NCBI GenBank assembly: GCA_018873245.2
Contig: JAEMBT020000008.1
Location: forward strand, 7,718,238 to 7,782,237
DNA: 64,000 bases
From: Archegozetes longisetosus
Lineage: Eukaryota > Arthropoda > Arachnida > Sarcoptiformes > Trhypochthoniidae
Reading direction: 5' to 3'
Every line of letters starts with the position of its first letter. The stretch's first letter is position 1. Under the pieces are notes generated by a model that worked only from the letters and a program-made list of their open reading frames with translations, had not been told where the DNA came from and made no database searches. Below are positions 1 through 9,842 of this stretch, one piece after another. The position numbers and the translations under genes are program-made.

Positions 1-396
1 ATGAATTATAGGCGGTTGAGAATTATGCAAATAAGTTACAGCTTTCATTATATCTAATGCACTTTTGTTTTGAATTTTTAAATCTGATCTAATTCCGGGT
101 ATCTCTTTGTCCATAAACATTACTTCTTCTAAATTTTAAGATTCGAAATATTCATATATAAATTTCACTTCATTTTCATCAATATTTATTGCTAATAATT
201 GAATAATATTTGGGTGTCTTATTCTAGACAGTTCTTCCAATTCTTTATACAGATATAATTTAGAGTCATTTAAGCTTAAATCATAAGTTCTTATCGCCAC
301 ATCAGTTCCGATCCATTTGCCTTTAAAAATATCCCCATAATAAAAATCATTGATTCTCATCTCTAAACCGTCGTTAGTCTCATAAGTTTTAAACAT
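1..396 (-). pseudogene. Protein kinase, left-arm copy (truncated by window edge)
   Basis: This is the mirror copy of the kinase at 8436-9257. It starts at the ATG at 396 on minus and differs by one residue near the N terminus (Asn for Asp). It carries the same in-frame TAA after residue 86 (codon at 136-138) and then continues in frame to the window edge, reaching the His of the catalytic loop. Because both arms share the stop, the stop predates the inverted duplication or has been homogenised between arms. Confidence 0.75.
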
Positions 397-485
397 AGTA
401 CGATTTGTTGAAGGAAATATACCTGAAAAACTGTTTGAAAATTATTTAAAAGTGTATAAGGTTTCAAATATATACAAACACCTTA

Positions 486-947
486 CTAGTTGTCACTACC
501 AGATAACTCAATTAAATTTTGTCCTGATTTAATTGAGGAACTCTCAGATTCTATACTACTTTCTTGCGATTTAACTTTGAGTTCTTTCTTAGCTGAAAGC
601 AAATGAAATTTGACATGTGATGCAAATTTTCCAATCGTTTCGAGATATTCAGTAAAAGTGCATTTTCTATCTTTTATATCCATAAATTCTGTTATCAATT
701 TCTCATTTTGGTCTTGCAAATTGAAATTAAAGTCAGTTTGTTTGCCTTTAATTGATTGACCGTTCGGAAAGAATAATTCGATCGCTCTCTCTTTGATCGC
801 TTTTACAGTTACATCATTTGAATCATCAAATATGAAACGTCGACCGCCAGCACCCCCCTTAACCATCAGATATTTGGTTTCGTGTTTGTCTTTAACTAAA
901 TCTTTCCATATGACTTGGATCCTGACTGGTTTCTTAGTAATCTTCAA
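486..947 (-). CDS. FFPNG-domain protein, transposon-associated (left copy, open frame)
   Basis: An open frame of about 153 codons whose first codon is TTG directly after an AG splice acceptor, so it is an internal or last exon rather than a complete gene. The matching upstream exon is at about 1047-1159 (motif KRLKGLKLPDFGDK), ending AAA|GTATGT. Visible features are a Gly-rich stretch followed by a conserved-looking ELFFPNGQS core, then an acidic/helical segment and a Ser-rich tail. I recall this arrangement in uncharacterised proteins of marine invertebrates and fish repeats, often beside kinases or integrases. The function is unknown. This left copy has six G in the GGGGGG run and stays open. 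The right copy has five and is frameshifted. Confidence 0.6.
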   Translation of the reverse strand: MKITKKPVRIQVIWKDLVKDKHETKYLMVKGGAGGRRFIFDDSNDVTVKAIKERAIELFFPNGQSIKGKQTDFNFNLQDQNEKLITEFMDIKDRKCTFTEYLETIGKFASHVKFHLLSAKKELKVKSQESSIESESSSIKSGQNLIELSGSDN

Positions 948-1369
948 ATTTTATTGAAAAAAATCCATTTAGATCTTTATATCAAATCTTATTCGATTAT
1001 TTATAAGAAATGCAATAGCTTGTATTTTATTTATATTATATACTGACATACTTTGGATTTTTGCACATTTAGTTTAGTTTTATCACCAAAATCAGGGAGT
1101 TTGAGCCCTTTTAATCTTTTGTATTTTTCAACAGCTTCTATACATTGTTTTCTTTTATCTAATCTAGATGTATATTAAGTTTAATAAAAAATATTTGAGA
1201 ATATAGTAGAAATTAAGATTGGCGAAAATTATCTTTTAATTAGAAAGTTTCATATTAATAGTTTATATAATAAATAGTCATATTAATCTATAGTTTATTT
1301 TGAATTCAACTAAATATTGCATTCGATAGAAAGTTGATTAAACTTGTAATTATTTTATTCTAAGTATTT

Positions 1370-1669
1370 TTATATTTTAAGAATGTCTTGAAATATTGAA
1401 TAGATTATTGAACCTGATGACTTGATGATTTCACTCTGTGCGATTCCCGGTATCATATGAGGTCTGATTACTGAATAAATCTCATTCGTCCAGCTACCAT
1501 AAGGTAGAATCCTATTTTCATCGATGGAAAGACAAACGTTGCCTAAACTTATACCACTAACTTCACCAAAAACTCTCTTAACATCACTGAATAGAACACT
1601 ATTGTCTGATTGCACAATAAATTCTAACTGTCTCCCAGTTAAACTATCATTAATTTTAATAGTTGTCAT
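1370..1669 (-). CDS. Small ubiquitin-like-fold protein, transposon-associated (left copy)
   Basis: A 99-codon ORF with a proper ATG, identical to 7164-7463. The N-terminal ~70 residues alternate short hydrophobic strands (IKINDSL, LEFIVQ, VCLSIDE) in a pattern that resembles a ubiquitin-like beta-grasp domain. This is an inference from pattern, not a recognised family match. It is preserved without a break in both arms, while the neighbouring integrase and kinase are broken. It may be a first exon of the FFPNG gene, because its end lies about 200 bases from the next exon in the same direction. Confidence 0.5.
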   Translation of the reverse strand: MTTIKINDSLTGRQLEFIVQSDNSVLFSDVKRVFGEVSGISLGNVCLSIDENRILPYGSWTNEIYSVIRPHMIPGIAQSEIIKSSGSIIYSIFQDILKI

Positions 1670-1689
1670 TTTGTCTGGAAAACATTGAA

Positions 1690-1960
1690 TAATTATTAAA
1701 TTAATAACAAAAATGCTCTTTAAAGAGACCTATTGATGGTATGATCAGATTTTCCTTTAAGCAGTTGGAAATAAAAATGAACAAATATGCCTTTCAATGT
1801 TACATTCCTCAACATGTTTATGAGAAACAGATTGAGATGCATGACTCATAGCAAGATGTTTGGTTTAAAATTTCATGTATAAAATTAATCGTTGAATTTA
1901 AGGCAAATACTCTTTAAAGCTACCTATTGTTAGGGTAAATGACCTCTTCTTTAAAGTAAA
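1690..1960. repeat. Degenerate direct duplication in the palindrome arm
   Basis: Two diverged copies of a motif of the form CTTTAAAG-N-ACCTATTG...TTTAAAG occur near 1720-1760 and 1912-1960. Both are followed by a related stretch containing CATGT-TATG-GAAA. They lie upstream of the ubiquitin-like ORF and are mirrored in the right arm at about 6873-7143. They may be a duplicated promoter or subterminal region. Confidence 0.4.
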
Positions 1961-2409
1961 AAATACGCTATTAAATGTTAACTTTGATTAGCATGTATAT
2001 GCGAAATTTGCCTCGCCATGTACGAGTAATTTATTTTAGTGTTTCGAGTTTTCATTGAATTACAAATAAGTTTCATTTAATTAATCATATTAATTAATTT
2101 CCAATAAAATAACCAAAAATATTATTCATTTTTCTTACTTTTAGCAGATACTTTTATCTAAGAATTTCAGTGATTTTATTAGTATAACTTTATTTAAAGA
2201 GAATATTTAAAAAAATATAGTTGACCTAGTTTTACCAATTTGTGAATTTCTCCATAAATATTATTTTTTCTTATAATTAGGTGAAAGTTATGTGAATTGG
2301 AGTAACAATTTGGAAACTTTCATATTAGCTATTACAAAATCGAGTTTTTGAGTGATATTACAAAAGATTTCTTATTAACATCTTTTTTAATTGTTTTATA
2401 TCGCAAAAA

Positions 2410-3552
2410 ATGGATACCGCTATTAAAACATTTCATGAATTGGATTACAATCACATTGAAATACTTCATGCATTGGCTAAACAACATGACATATTTATAA
2501 GTATGTCAACTCTAGAGCGTAGACTGAAAGCTCTTAATTAAAAAAATATAAAGTTGAATCGCCTTTACATCTGATTATCGATAAGATAAATGCAGAGTTA
2601 CAAAGTAGTGGACAGTTATTAGGTTACAGAGCCATGTGGAGGAGATTAAAATTAACACATAAATTGAATGTTAAAAGAGAGACCGTAGAAGAACTTCTTA
2701 GACAAATTGATCCAGAAGGTGTTTTAACCAGAAAAAATCGGAAATTCAAAAAAAGAAAATACAAAGTTCCAGGATCTAATCATATCTGGCATTTGGATGG
2801 ATATGATAAATTGAAACCATACGGAATAGCAATTCATGGGTGTGTTGATGGCTTCAGCCGAAGGGTTATTTGGCTCAAAGTGAGTTGAAAATTAATTTTT
2901 AAAGCTAATATAACAATTTAAACTTATGTAGAAACTACTGATAAAATAACTTATAGATATTATTATGACGGAAGTATTAAATGAATATTTCTTAAATGAT
3001 GATGAATGAAAATTGCATACAAACTTCTGTAAAATTCAGTTTAATACAATTTTTCACTTGATAGCGCCAAAGTTGACTAAGAGCCATAATTTAGTAGTTT
3101 ATACACTCAAATCATAAATACTATAAGTGATTTGATTTCTTTTAGAAATTGTAAAGCAGTGAGGACTCAAATAAGGTCTTTTGCTTTATATCTATATTAT
3201 TTGATAGAAATTAATTTTAATTTTTTTGTGAAATAAAATTTATTTATAGAAAATCCTCAAGTTTATAATGTTAAATTAAATATAATTTAGAATCAAGAAT
3301 GCTTTACCAATTTATTTTCTAAATAAAAATAAATAACTTGAATATTCTATCCAATGACAAATAAAATAACTGCTACATAACTTAATTACATCAATAATTG
3401 TCAATATTTTAAATGATAGGTTTGCTTTTCTAATAAAAATCCGAAAGTCATCGCTAGTTTTTATCTCGATTCTTTGGTTGATAAAAATGTGATACCTAAA
3501 GTTGTTAGAGCAGATCGTGGAACGGAAAATTCTTTGATTAGTGGTATTCAAC
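2410..3552 (+). pseudogene. DDE integrase/transposase (IS3EU/rve-like), left copy, interrupted
   Basis: ATG at 2410 starts an N-terminal helix-turn-helix-like segment (STLERRLKAL). It meets TAA at 2539 and resumes in another frame at about 2552, running through GYRAMWRRLK, LLRQIDPEGV and the catalytic-core block WHLDGYDKLKPYG...IHGCVDGFSRR. A clean donor (AAA|GTGAGT, exon end 2879) and acceptor (ATAG|, exon start 3420) join to a second exon containing RADRGTEN, the second catalytic Asp block. The gene then stops abruptly at 3552, where the central element begins, so the region expected to hold the third acidic residue is missing. It is a broken integrase of the D,D,E type. The exact superfamily is my inference. 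Confidence 0.75.
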
Positions 3553-5279
3553 TATGGTGGCCCAAATCCTTCGTCACTTCTCACTTCTCATTTCTCACTT
3601 TGCAAATGTTTTTGTATTAGGGTGACCACCCGTCCCGTTTTTGACGGGACAGTTCCGTCTATTTAAAGATGAAAGACAAAAATCTCGTCAGAACAAAAAC
3701 TCTCGACGGGGACAATTAGTTGTCCCGATTTTCAATTTCTTAATCTGTACTTTAGCCGTTAAACATGTGTAAAGTTATAGTATAAATATAAAATAATTCT
3801 TTGTAGTTTAGGCAAATATTCAATAATTAAGCTAATTTTTAAAACTATTTGCTATCTTCTATTTCGTGCATTTGATTGGTTTATGAATTATTACATTATT
3901 GATGCTCATTTAATGAACAAGTTATTTCATTATATCAATCAACTAATTGACAAAATAAGTTTTGAATTGAAAAAAGTTATCGGCTACCTTCCGTAGTTTT
4001 TCTGAAGTGCAAATAGTCGCCGGTTACTTTCCGTATGTTATATGAATTTAAAATGACCATTGGACGCCCCCCATAGTACATTTTGATCAAAAATGGTCAA
4101 CGATTATTTCGCGTAGGCCATCTGAATACAAAGTGGTCATTGGTTACTTTCCGTAGGTCATCCGAATCTAAAACGGTCATCGATTATTCGCTGCAGGTTA
4201 CATCAACTAAAAATGGCCATTGGATGCCTTCCGTAGGTCATTCGAATCTTAAATGGCAATCGATTACTTCCCGTAAGTCATCTGAGTTGAAGATGGTCAT
4301 CGGTTATTTCCCGTGGGTTAGCTAAAGTTAAAATGGTCATCGGTTGTCTTCTATAGATCATCTGATATGGAAATAGCTATCAGTTTCTTCCCGTAGGTCA
4401 CCTGAATCCAAAATGGTCATCGAATATTTCCTGTAGACCGTCTGAGCTTAAAATGACCATCGGTTGCCTTCCGTAGATCATATGATATGGAAACGGCCAT
4501 CGGCCACTTTCCGTAGGTCATCTGAATCTAAAATGGTCATCGATTACTTTCCATAGGCCATTAGAGTTGAAAATGGCTATCAGCTACTACCCTTAGGTTA
4601 ATTGAAGTGAAAATGAACATCGGCTGACATCCGTTGGTCAATGAAGTTTGAAATGGTCATCTCTTATATATTGTGATCAATTGTGTTAAGGAATTGGGAT
4701 ACACTCGCTTTACAGCTGTAACGATTCAGTATATTCGAATCATATTGTGTGGGGAACCCTTACATTTTTAAAAAAGCCTCATTTAATAATCACTACAAAT
4801 ATATAGGTGTCAAACAATACTTTCTAATATTTAAACATTGAAGATTATTAGACATGGTTGATTTCAAAAGTATATTTTCCCTTAGAAATAGCATCTTTCA
4901 AAGTTATTCAAAGGTTAAAAAATACTGGTTTATATCAGATATATCAAGGCAGAAAAGATTAATTCAATAACTTTTGATTTTAAATCACAGGTGCCCAAAA
5001 CATTAAACTGAATTTCTTATTACCTTATCATTTGTAAAAAAATTCAATATTTGAATTTATAAGAAATATTTTCTAAGCATATTTTTCAAAATGAAAATTG
5101 AAAATCGGGACAACTAATTGTCCCGTCGAGAGTTTTTGTTCTGACGAGATTTTTGTCTTTCATCTTTAAATAGACGGAACTGTCCCGTCAAAAACGGGAC
5201 GGGTGGTCACCCTAATACAAAAAAATTTGCAAAGTGAGAAATGAGAAGTGAGAAGTGATGAAGGATTTGGGCCACCATA
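3553..5279. mobile_element. Central TIR element (non-autonomous) at the palindrome axis
   Basis: Both ends start TATGGTGGCCCAAATCC and share about 186 bases of inverted repeat (3553-3738 and 5094-5279). Just inside lies a second nested terminal-like sequence, AGGGTGACCACCCGTCCCG, with self-complementary GTCCCGTTTTTGACGGGAC stems. That may mark an older hAT-like element inside. The flanks of the element are inverted copies of each other (ATTCAAC on the left, GTTGAAT on the right), not a direct target duplication. The interior carries the 40-bp tandem repeat and no credible gene. Confidence 0.75.
3975..4660 (+). repeat. Tandem repeat (minisatellite), 40-bp period, about 17 copies
   Basis: Phased copies begin near 4010, 4050, 4089, 4129, 4170, 4209, 4250 and 4290 and continue to about 4660, all close to 40 bases apart. 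Core elements are ATGGTCATCG, then TTCCGTAGGTCAT, then CTGAA. Copies are diverged from one another by several substitutions, so the array is not recent. Long open frames through it are by-products of the period. The remaining spacer, 4661-5093, holds nothing I can identify. Confidence 0.9.
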
Positions 5280-6424
5280 GTTGAATACTACTAATCAAAG
5301 AATTTTCCGTTCCACGATTTGCTCTAACAACTTTAGGTATCACATTTTTATCAACCAAAGAATCGAGATAAAAACTAGCGATGACTTTCGGATTTTTATT
5401 AGAAAAGCAAACCTATCATTTAAAATATTGACAATTATTGATGTAATTAAGTTATGTAGCAGTTATTTTATTTGTCATTGGATAGAATATTCAAGTTATT
5501 TATTTTTATTTAGAAAAATAAATTGGTAAAGCATTCTTGATTCTAAATTATATTTAATTTAACATTATAAACTTGAGGATTTTCTATAAATAAATTTTAT
5601 TTCACAAAAAAATTAAAATTAATTTCTATCAAATAATATAGATATAAAGCAAAAAGACCTTATTTGAGTCCTCACTGCTTTACAATTTCTAAAAGAAATC
5701 AAATCACTTATAGTATTTATGATTTGAGTGTATAAACTACTAAATTATGGCTCTTAGTCAACTTTGGCGCTATCAAGTGAAAAATTGTATTAAACTGAAT
5801 TTTACAGAAGTTTGTATGCAATTTTCATTCATCATCATTTAAGAAATATTCATTTAATACTTCCGTCATAATAATATCTATAAGTTATTTTATCAGTAGT
5901 TTCTACATAAGTTTAAATTGTTATATTAGCTTTAAAAATTAATTTTCAACTCACTTTGAGCCAAATAACCCTTCGGCTGAAGCCATCAACACACCCATGA
6001 ATTGCTATTCCGTATGGTTTCAATTTATCATATCCATCCAAATGCCAGATATGATTAGATCCTGGAACTTTGTATTTTCTTTTTTTGAATTTCCGATTTT
6101 TTCTGGTTAAAACACCTTCTGGATCAATTTGTCTAAGAAGTTCTTCTACGGTCTCTCTTTTAACATTCAATTTATGTGTTAATTTTAATCTCCTCCACAT
6201 GGCTCTGTAACCTAATAACTGTCCACTACTTTGTAACTCTGCATTTATCTTATCGATAATCAGATGTAAAGGCGATTCAACTTTATATTTTTTAATTAAG
6301 AGCTTTCAGTCTACGCTCTAGAGTTGACATACTTATAAATATGTCATGTTGTTTAGCCAATGCATGAAGTATTTCAATGTGATTGTAATCCAATTCATGA
6401 AATGTTTTAATAGCGGTATCCATT
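5280..6424 (-). pseudogene. DDE integrase/transposase (IS3EU/rve-like), right copy, interrupted
   Basis: This is the mirror image of 2410-3552, with ATG at 6424, the catalytic-core exon at 5946-6200 and the RADRGTEN exon at about 5280-5414. It has six A in the run after the early stop where the left copy has seven, and one substitution near the truncation point. It ends exactly where the central element starts, as does the left copy. Confidence 0.75.
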
Positions 6425-7163
6425 TTTTGCGATATAAAACAATTAAAAAAGATGTTAATAAGAAATCTTTTGTAATATCACTCAAAAACTCGATTTTGTA
6501 ATAGCTAATATGAAAGTTTCCAAATTGTTACTCCAATTCACATAACTTTCACCTAATTATAAGAAAAAATAATATTTATGGAGAAATTCACAAATTGGTA
6601 AAACTAGGTCAACTATATTTTTTTAAATATTCTCTTTAAATAAAGTTATACTAATAAAATCACTGAAATTCTTAGATAAAAGTATCTGCTAAAAGTAAGA
6701 AAAATGAATAATATTTTTGGTTATTTTATTGGAAATTAATTAATATGATTAATTAAATGAAACTTATTTGTAATTCAATGAAAACTCGAAACACTAAAAT
6801 AAATTACTCGTACATGGCGAGGCAAATTTCGCATATACATGCTAATCAAAGTTAACATTTAATAGCGTATTTTTTACTTTAAAGAAGAGGTCATTTACCC
6901 TAACAATAGGTAGCTTTAAAGAGTATTTGCCTTAAATTCAACGATTAATTTTATACATGAAATTTTAAACCAAACATCTTGCTATGAGTCATGCATCTCA
7001 ATCTGTTTCTCATAAACATGTTGAGGAATGTAACATTGAAAGGCATATTTGTTCATTTTTATTTCCAACTGCTTAAAGGAAAATCTGATCATACCATCAA
7101 TAGGTCTCTTTAAAGAGCATTTTTGTTATTAATTTAATAATTATTCAATGTTTTCCAGACAAA

Positions 7164-7463
7164 ATGACAACTATTAAAATTAATGATAGTTTAACTGGGA
7201 GACAGTTAGAATTTATTGTGCAATCAGACAATAGTGTTCTATTCAGTGATGTTAAGAGAGTTTTTGGTGAAGTTAGTGGTATAAGTTTAGGCAACGTTTG
7301 TCTTTCCATCGATGAAAATAGGATTCTACCTTATGGTAGCTGGACGAATGAGATTTATTCAGTAATCAGACCTCATATGATACCGGGAATCGCACAGAGT
7401 GAAATCATCAAGTCATCAGGTTCAATAATCTATTCAATATTTCAAGACATTCTTAAAATATAA
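7164..7463 (+). CDS. Small ubiquitin-like-fold protein, transposon-associated (right copy)
   Basis: Identical protein to the left-arm copy at 1370-1669: 99 codons from ATG at 7164 to TAA. It is followed about 200 bases later by the exon beginning at about 7674. Its preservation in both arms makes it the best candidate for a product still under constraint, although recent duplication explains identity equally well. Confidence 0.5.
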   Translation: MTTIKINDSLTGRQLEFIVQSDNSVLFSDVKRVFGEVSGISLGNVCLSIDENRILPYGSWTNEIYSVIRPHMIPGIAQSEIIKSSGSIIYSIFQDILKI

Positions 7464-7673
7464 AAATACTTAGAATAAAATAATTACAAGTTTAATCAAC
7501 TTTCTATCGAATGCAATATTTAGTTGAATTCAAAATAAACTATAGATTAATATGACTATTTATTATATAAACTATTAATATGAAACTTTCTAATTAAAAG
7601 ATAATTTTCGCCAATCTTAATTTCTACTATATTCTCAAATATTTTTTATTAAACTTAATATACATCTAGATTA

Positions 7674-8346
7674 GATAAAAGAAAACAATGTATAGAAGCT
7701 GTTGAAAAATACAAAAGATTAAAAGGGCTCAAACTCCCTGATTTTGGTGATAAAACTAAACTAAATGTGCAAAAATCCAAAGTATGTCAGTATATAATAT
7801 AAATAAAATACAAGCTATTGCATTTCTTATAAATAATCGAATAAGATTTGATATAAAGATCTAAATGGATTTTTTTCAATAAAATTTGAAGATTACTAAG
7901 AAACCAGTCAGGATCCAAGTCATATGGAAAGATTTAGTTAAAGACAAACACGAAACCAAATATCTGATGGTTAAGGGGGTGCTGGCGGTCGACGTTTCAT
8001 ATTTGATGATTCAAATGATGTAACTGTAAAAGCGATCAAAGAGAGAGCGATCGAATTATTCTTTCCGAACGGTCAATCAATTAAAGGCAAACAAACTGAC
8101 TTTAATTTCAATTTGCAAGACCAAAATGAGAAATTGATAACAGAATTTATGGATATAAAAGATAGAAAATGCACTTTTACTGAATATCTCGAAACGATTG
8201 GAAAATTTGCATCACATGTCAAATTTCATTTGCTTTCAGCTAAGAAAGAACTCAAAGTTAAATCGCAAGAAAGTAGTATAGAATCTGAGAGTTCCTCAAT
8301 TAAATCAGGACAAAATTTAATTGAGTTATCTGGTAGTGACAACTAG
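7674..8346 (+). pseudogene. FFPNG-domain gene, right copy, frameshifted
   Basis: The first exon is at about 7674-7786 (ends AAA|GTATGT). The second exon follows the acceptor at about 7890, reads TKKPVRIQVIWKDLVKDK and then loses frame at the GGGGG run near 7975. The downstream half, from the segment after FFPNG, is open again to the TAG at 8346. The left arm with GGGGGG is intact, so this is a one-base loss relative to it or a base-calling error. Confidence 0.65.
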
Positions 8347-8435
8347 TAAGGTGTTTGTATATATTTGAAACCTTATACACTTTTAAATAATTTTCAAACA
8401 GTTTTTCAGGTATATTTCCTTCAACAAATCGTACT

Positions 8436-9257
8436 ATGTTTAAAACTTATGAGACTGACGACGGTTTAGAGATGAGAATCAATGATTTTTATTATGGGGA
8501 TATTTTTAAAGGCAAATGGATCGGAACTGATGTGGCGATAAGAACTTATGATTTAAGCTTAAATGACTCTAAATTATATCTGTATAAAGAATTGGAAGAA
8601 CTGTCTAGAATAAGACACCCAAATATTATTCAATTATTAGCAATAAATATTGATGAAAATGAAGTGAAATTTATATATGAATATTTCGAATCTTAAAATT
8701 TAGAAGAAGTAATGTTTATGGACAAAGAGATACCCGGAATTAGATCAGATTTAAAAATTCAAAACAAAAGTGCATTAGATATAATGAAAGCTGTAACTTA
8801 TTTGCATAATTCTCAACCGCCTATAATTCATGGAGATATAAATCCAACTAATATTCTCATCTCTAAGTCAGGATTTACTGCTAAACTTTGCGACTTTGGA
8901 ACCTCAAGATCTGTAGGCAATGAATTCTCTAAGCGTTATATGTCATCGAAAATGCAGTTTAAATCTCCAGAACAGCTAATGGATCCTCATATGAAAGCTG
9001 ATTATTCAGATATTTGGTCTTACGGCACTTCAATGATTTTACTTTACACTGGATTAATGCCTTGGATGACAACTTTCGGCAGCGATGATGAGCAGAAACA
9101 AAGGGCTCTTAAAGAAAAAATCAATGAGAATCTTCTACCCGATTATTTGAGTGCAGTTCCTGAAAAACAATCGAGCATTCTCAAAAATTGCTTTGAATAT
9201 AATTTGCAAATGAGAATTAAAGCAATAGATTTAATGGCCTTAATTGAGACACTTTAA
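8436..9257 (+). pseudogene. Protein kinase-like gene with one in-frame TAA and a Lys-to-Arg change in VAIK
   Basis: Codons 1-86 and 92-273 form one kinase domain split by a single TAA at 8694-8696, with no frame change. Landmarks are: the glycine-loop region GDIFKGKWIGTDVAIR, where the ATP-binding Lys of VAIK is Arg; a helix-C Glu region (KELEELSRIRHPNI); catalytic loop HGDINPTNILIS (HRD becomes HGD); DFG present in LCDFGTS; APE replaced by SPE; and DIWSYG of subdomain IX. The fold is of tyrosine-kinase-like type. With VAIK Arg and HGD it may be a weak or pseudo-kinase. An AG acceptor at about 8408 suggests a 5' intron. It sits 3' of the FFPNG gene, inside the transposon terminus. Confidence 0.75.
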
Positions 9258-9584
9258 ATTTAGTCACTTATCAGTATAATGATCAATAATAACAATATTG
9301 TGAAAAAATATCAAAACTATTTGTTTGAAATTTTCTGTATACATTCAAAGTTTGTATTTCGCTAAATTTTAATATTATTTCAATTATATCTTATTCAAAC
9401 TGTATTTTATTTTATTTGCAAAAAAAGAATTGTTAACATATTGTTTGATAGATAAAAGAATTTTACATGTATCCAAATTTGATACAACAAAAATAAACAT
9501 TTTACTGATTTAATCTATAAGTATTGAAATTCTTAAACTTTGCAACTTAACTAGTAAGTATGCTCTTTATTGTAAGTTTTATTC

Positions 9585-9638
9585 TTTAAAATGTGAAAAA
9601 TGAGAAGTGAGAAGTGATGAAGGATTTGGGCCACCATA
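9585..9638 (-). repeat. Right terminal inverted repeat of the transposon
   Basis: The sequence reads inward from 9638 as TATGGTGGCCCAAATCC, then TTCATCACTTCTCACTTCTCA. It matches the termini of the central element over roughly 45 bases. The stretch 9258-9584 between the kinase and this repeat has no recognisable gene. Confidence 0.8.
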
Positions 9639-9774
9639 ATATATGATAACCCAATTTTCAATGCTGCATTGATGTTTATAAAATCTAGTTATTATACTAA
9701 CCTGTAAATGACCAATATTCCCAAGTAATTTTTATCTAATTTATTTATTTGGACTATACTAACGATCAAACAGG

Positions 9775-9780
9775 TATAAA
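9775..9780 (+). promoter_or_regulatory. TATA box of the secreted Cys-rich peptide gene
   Basis: GTATAAATAGGGCGC places a near-consensus TATA box 68 bases before the ATG at 9843. That is the expected geometry for a short 5' leader. Confidence 0.75.
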
Positions 9781-9842
9781 TAGGGCGCCTCTAACAAACT
9801 AACAACACAAACATAAACAGCAGAGTCACATTTAATTAAACA

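Larger units (their letters stand above)
1..3738 (+). repeat. Left arm of giant inverted repeat (palindrome)
   Basis: Positions x in this arm pair with 8832 to 8834 minus x in the right arm. Position 1 pairs with 8831, so the arm continues beyond the window start. Arms are nearly identical. Differences seen include a run of six G/C here against five in the right arm (about position 851), seven A against six (about 2539), and single substitutions. The arm includes the outer ~186 bases of the central element at 3553-3738. Confidence 0.95.
5094..8831 (-). repeat. Right arm of giant inverted repeat (palindrome)
   Basis: This is the reverse complement of 1-3738. It contains the same ORFs in mirror order: integrase on minus, then ubiquitin-like ORF, FFPNG ORF and kinase on plus. 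Unlike the left arm it is followed inside the window by the rest of the kinase and by the terminal repeat at 9585-9638. Confidence 0.95.
1..9638. mobile_element. Large TIR-bounded DNA transposon carrying integrase, kinase and accessory ORFs in palindromic form
   Basis: The right boundary is a terminal repeat at about 9585-9638 that ends in the complement of TATGGTGGCCCAAATCC. The same terminus occurs at 3553 and 5279. Everything from there back to position 1 is two inverted copies of one gene set: a DDE integrase, a small ubiquitin-like ORF, an FFPNG-domain ORF and a protein kinase. The left arm runs off the window. If the symmetry holds, the left terminus lies about 809 bases before position 1, making the whole about 10.4 kb. 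The integrase resembles the eukaryotic IS3-like (IS3EU) / rve integrase group. This class assignment is from memory of the family and is not certain. Confidence 0.7.

Noticed and set aside
3312-3551. Minus-strand ORF (and its mirror 5281-5529)
   Set aside because: It is antisense to the second integrase exon, which carries RADRGTEN on the other strand.
4083-4325. 80-codon open frame on plus
   Set aside because: It lies wholly in the 40-bp tandem repeat; the protein is a periodic by-product of the array.
1-9638. Idea that the kinase cassette is a viral or giant Maverick-type element
   Set aside because: No polymerase B, capsid, ATPase or protease gene is visible; the integrase is of the small transposon type.
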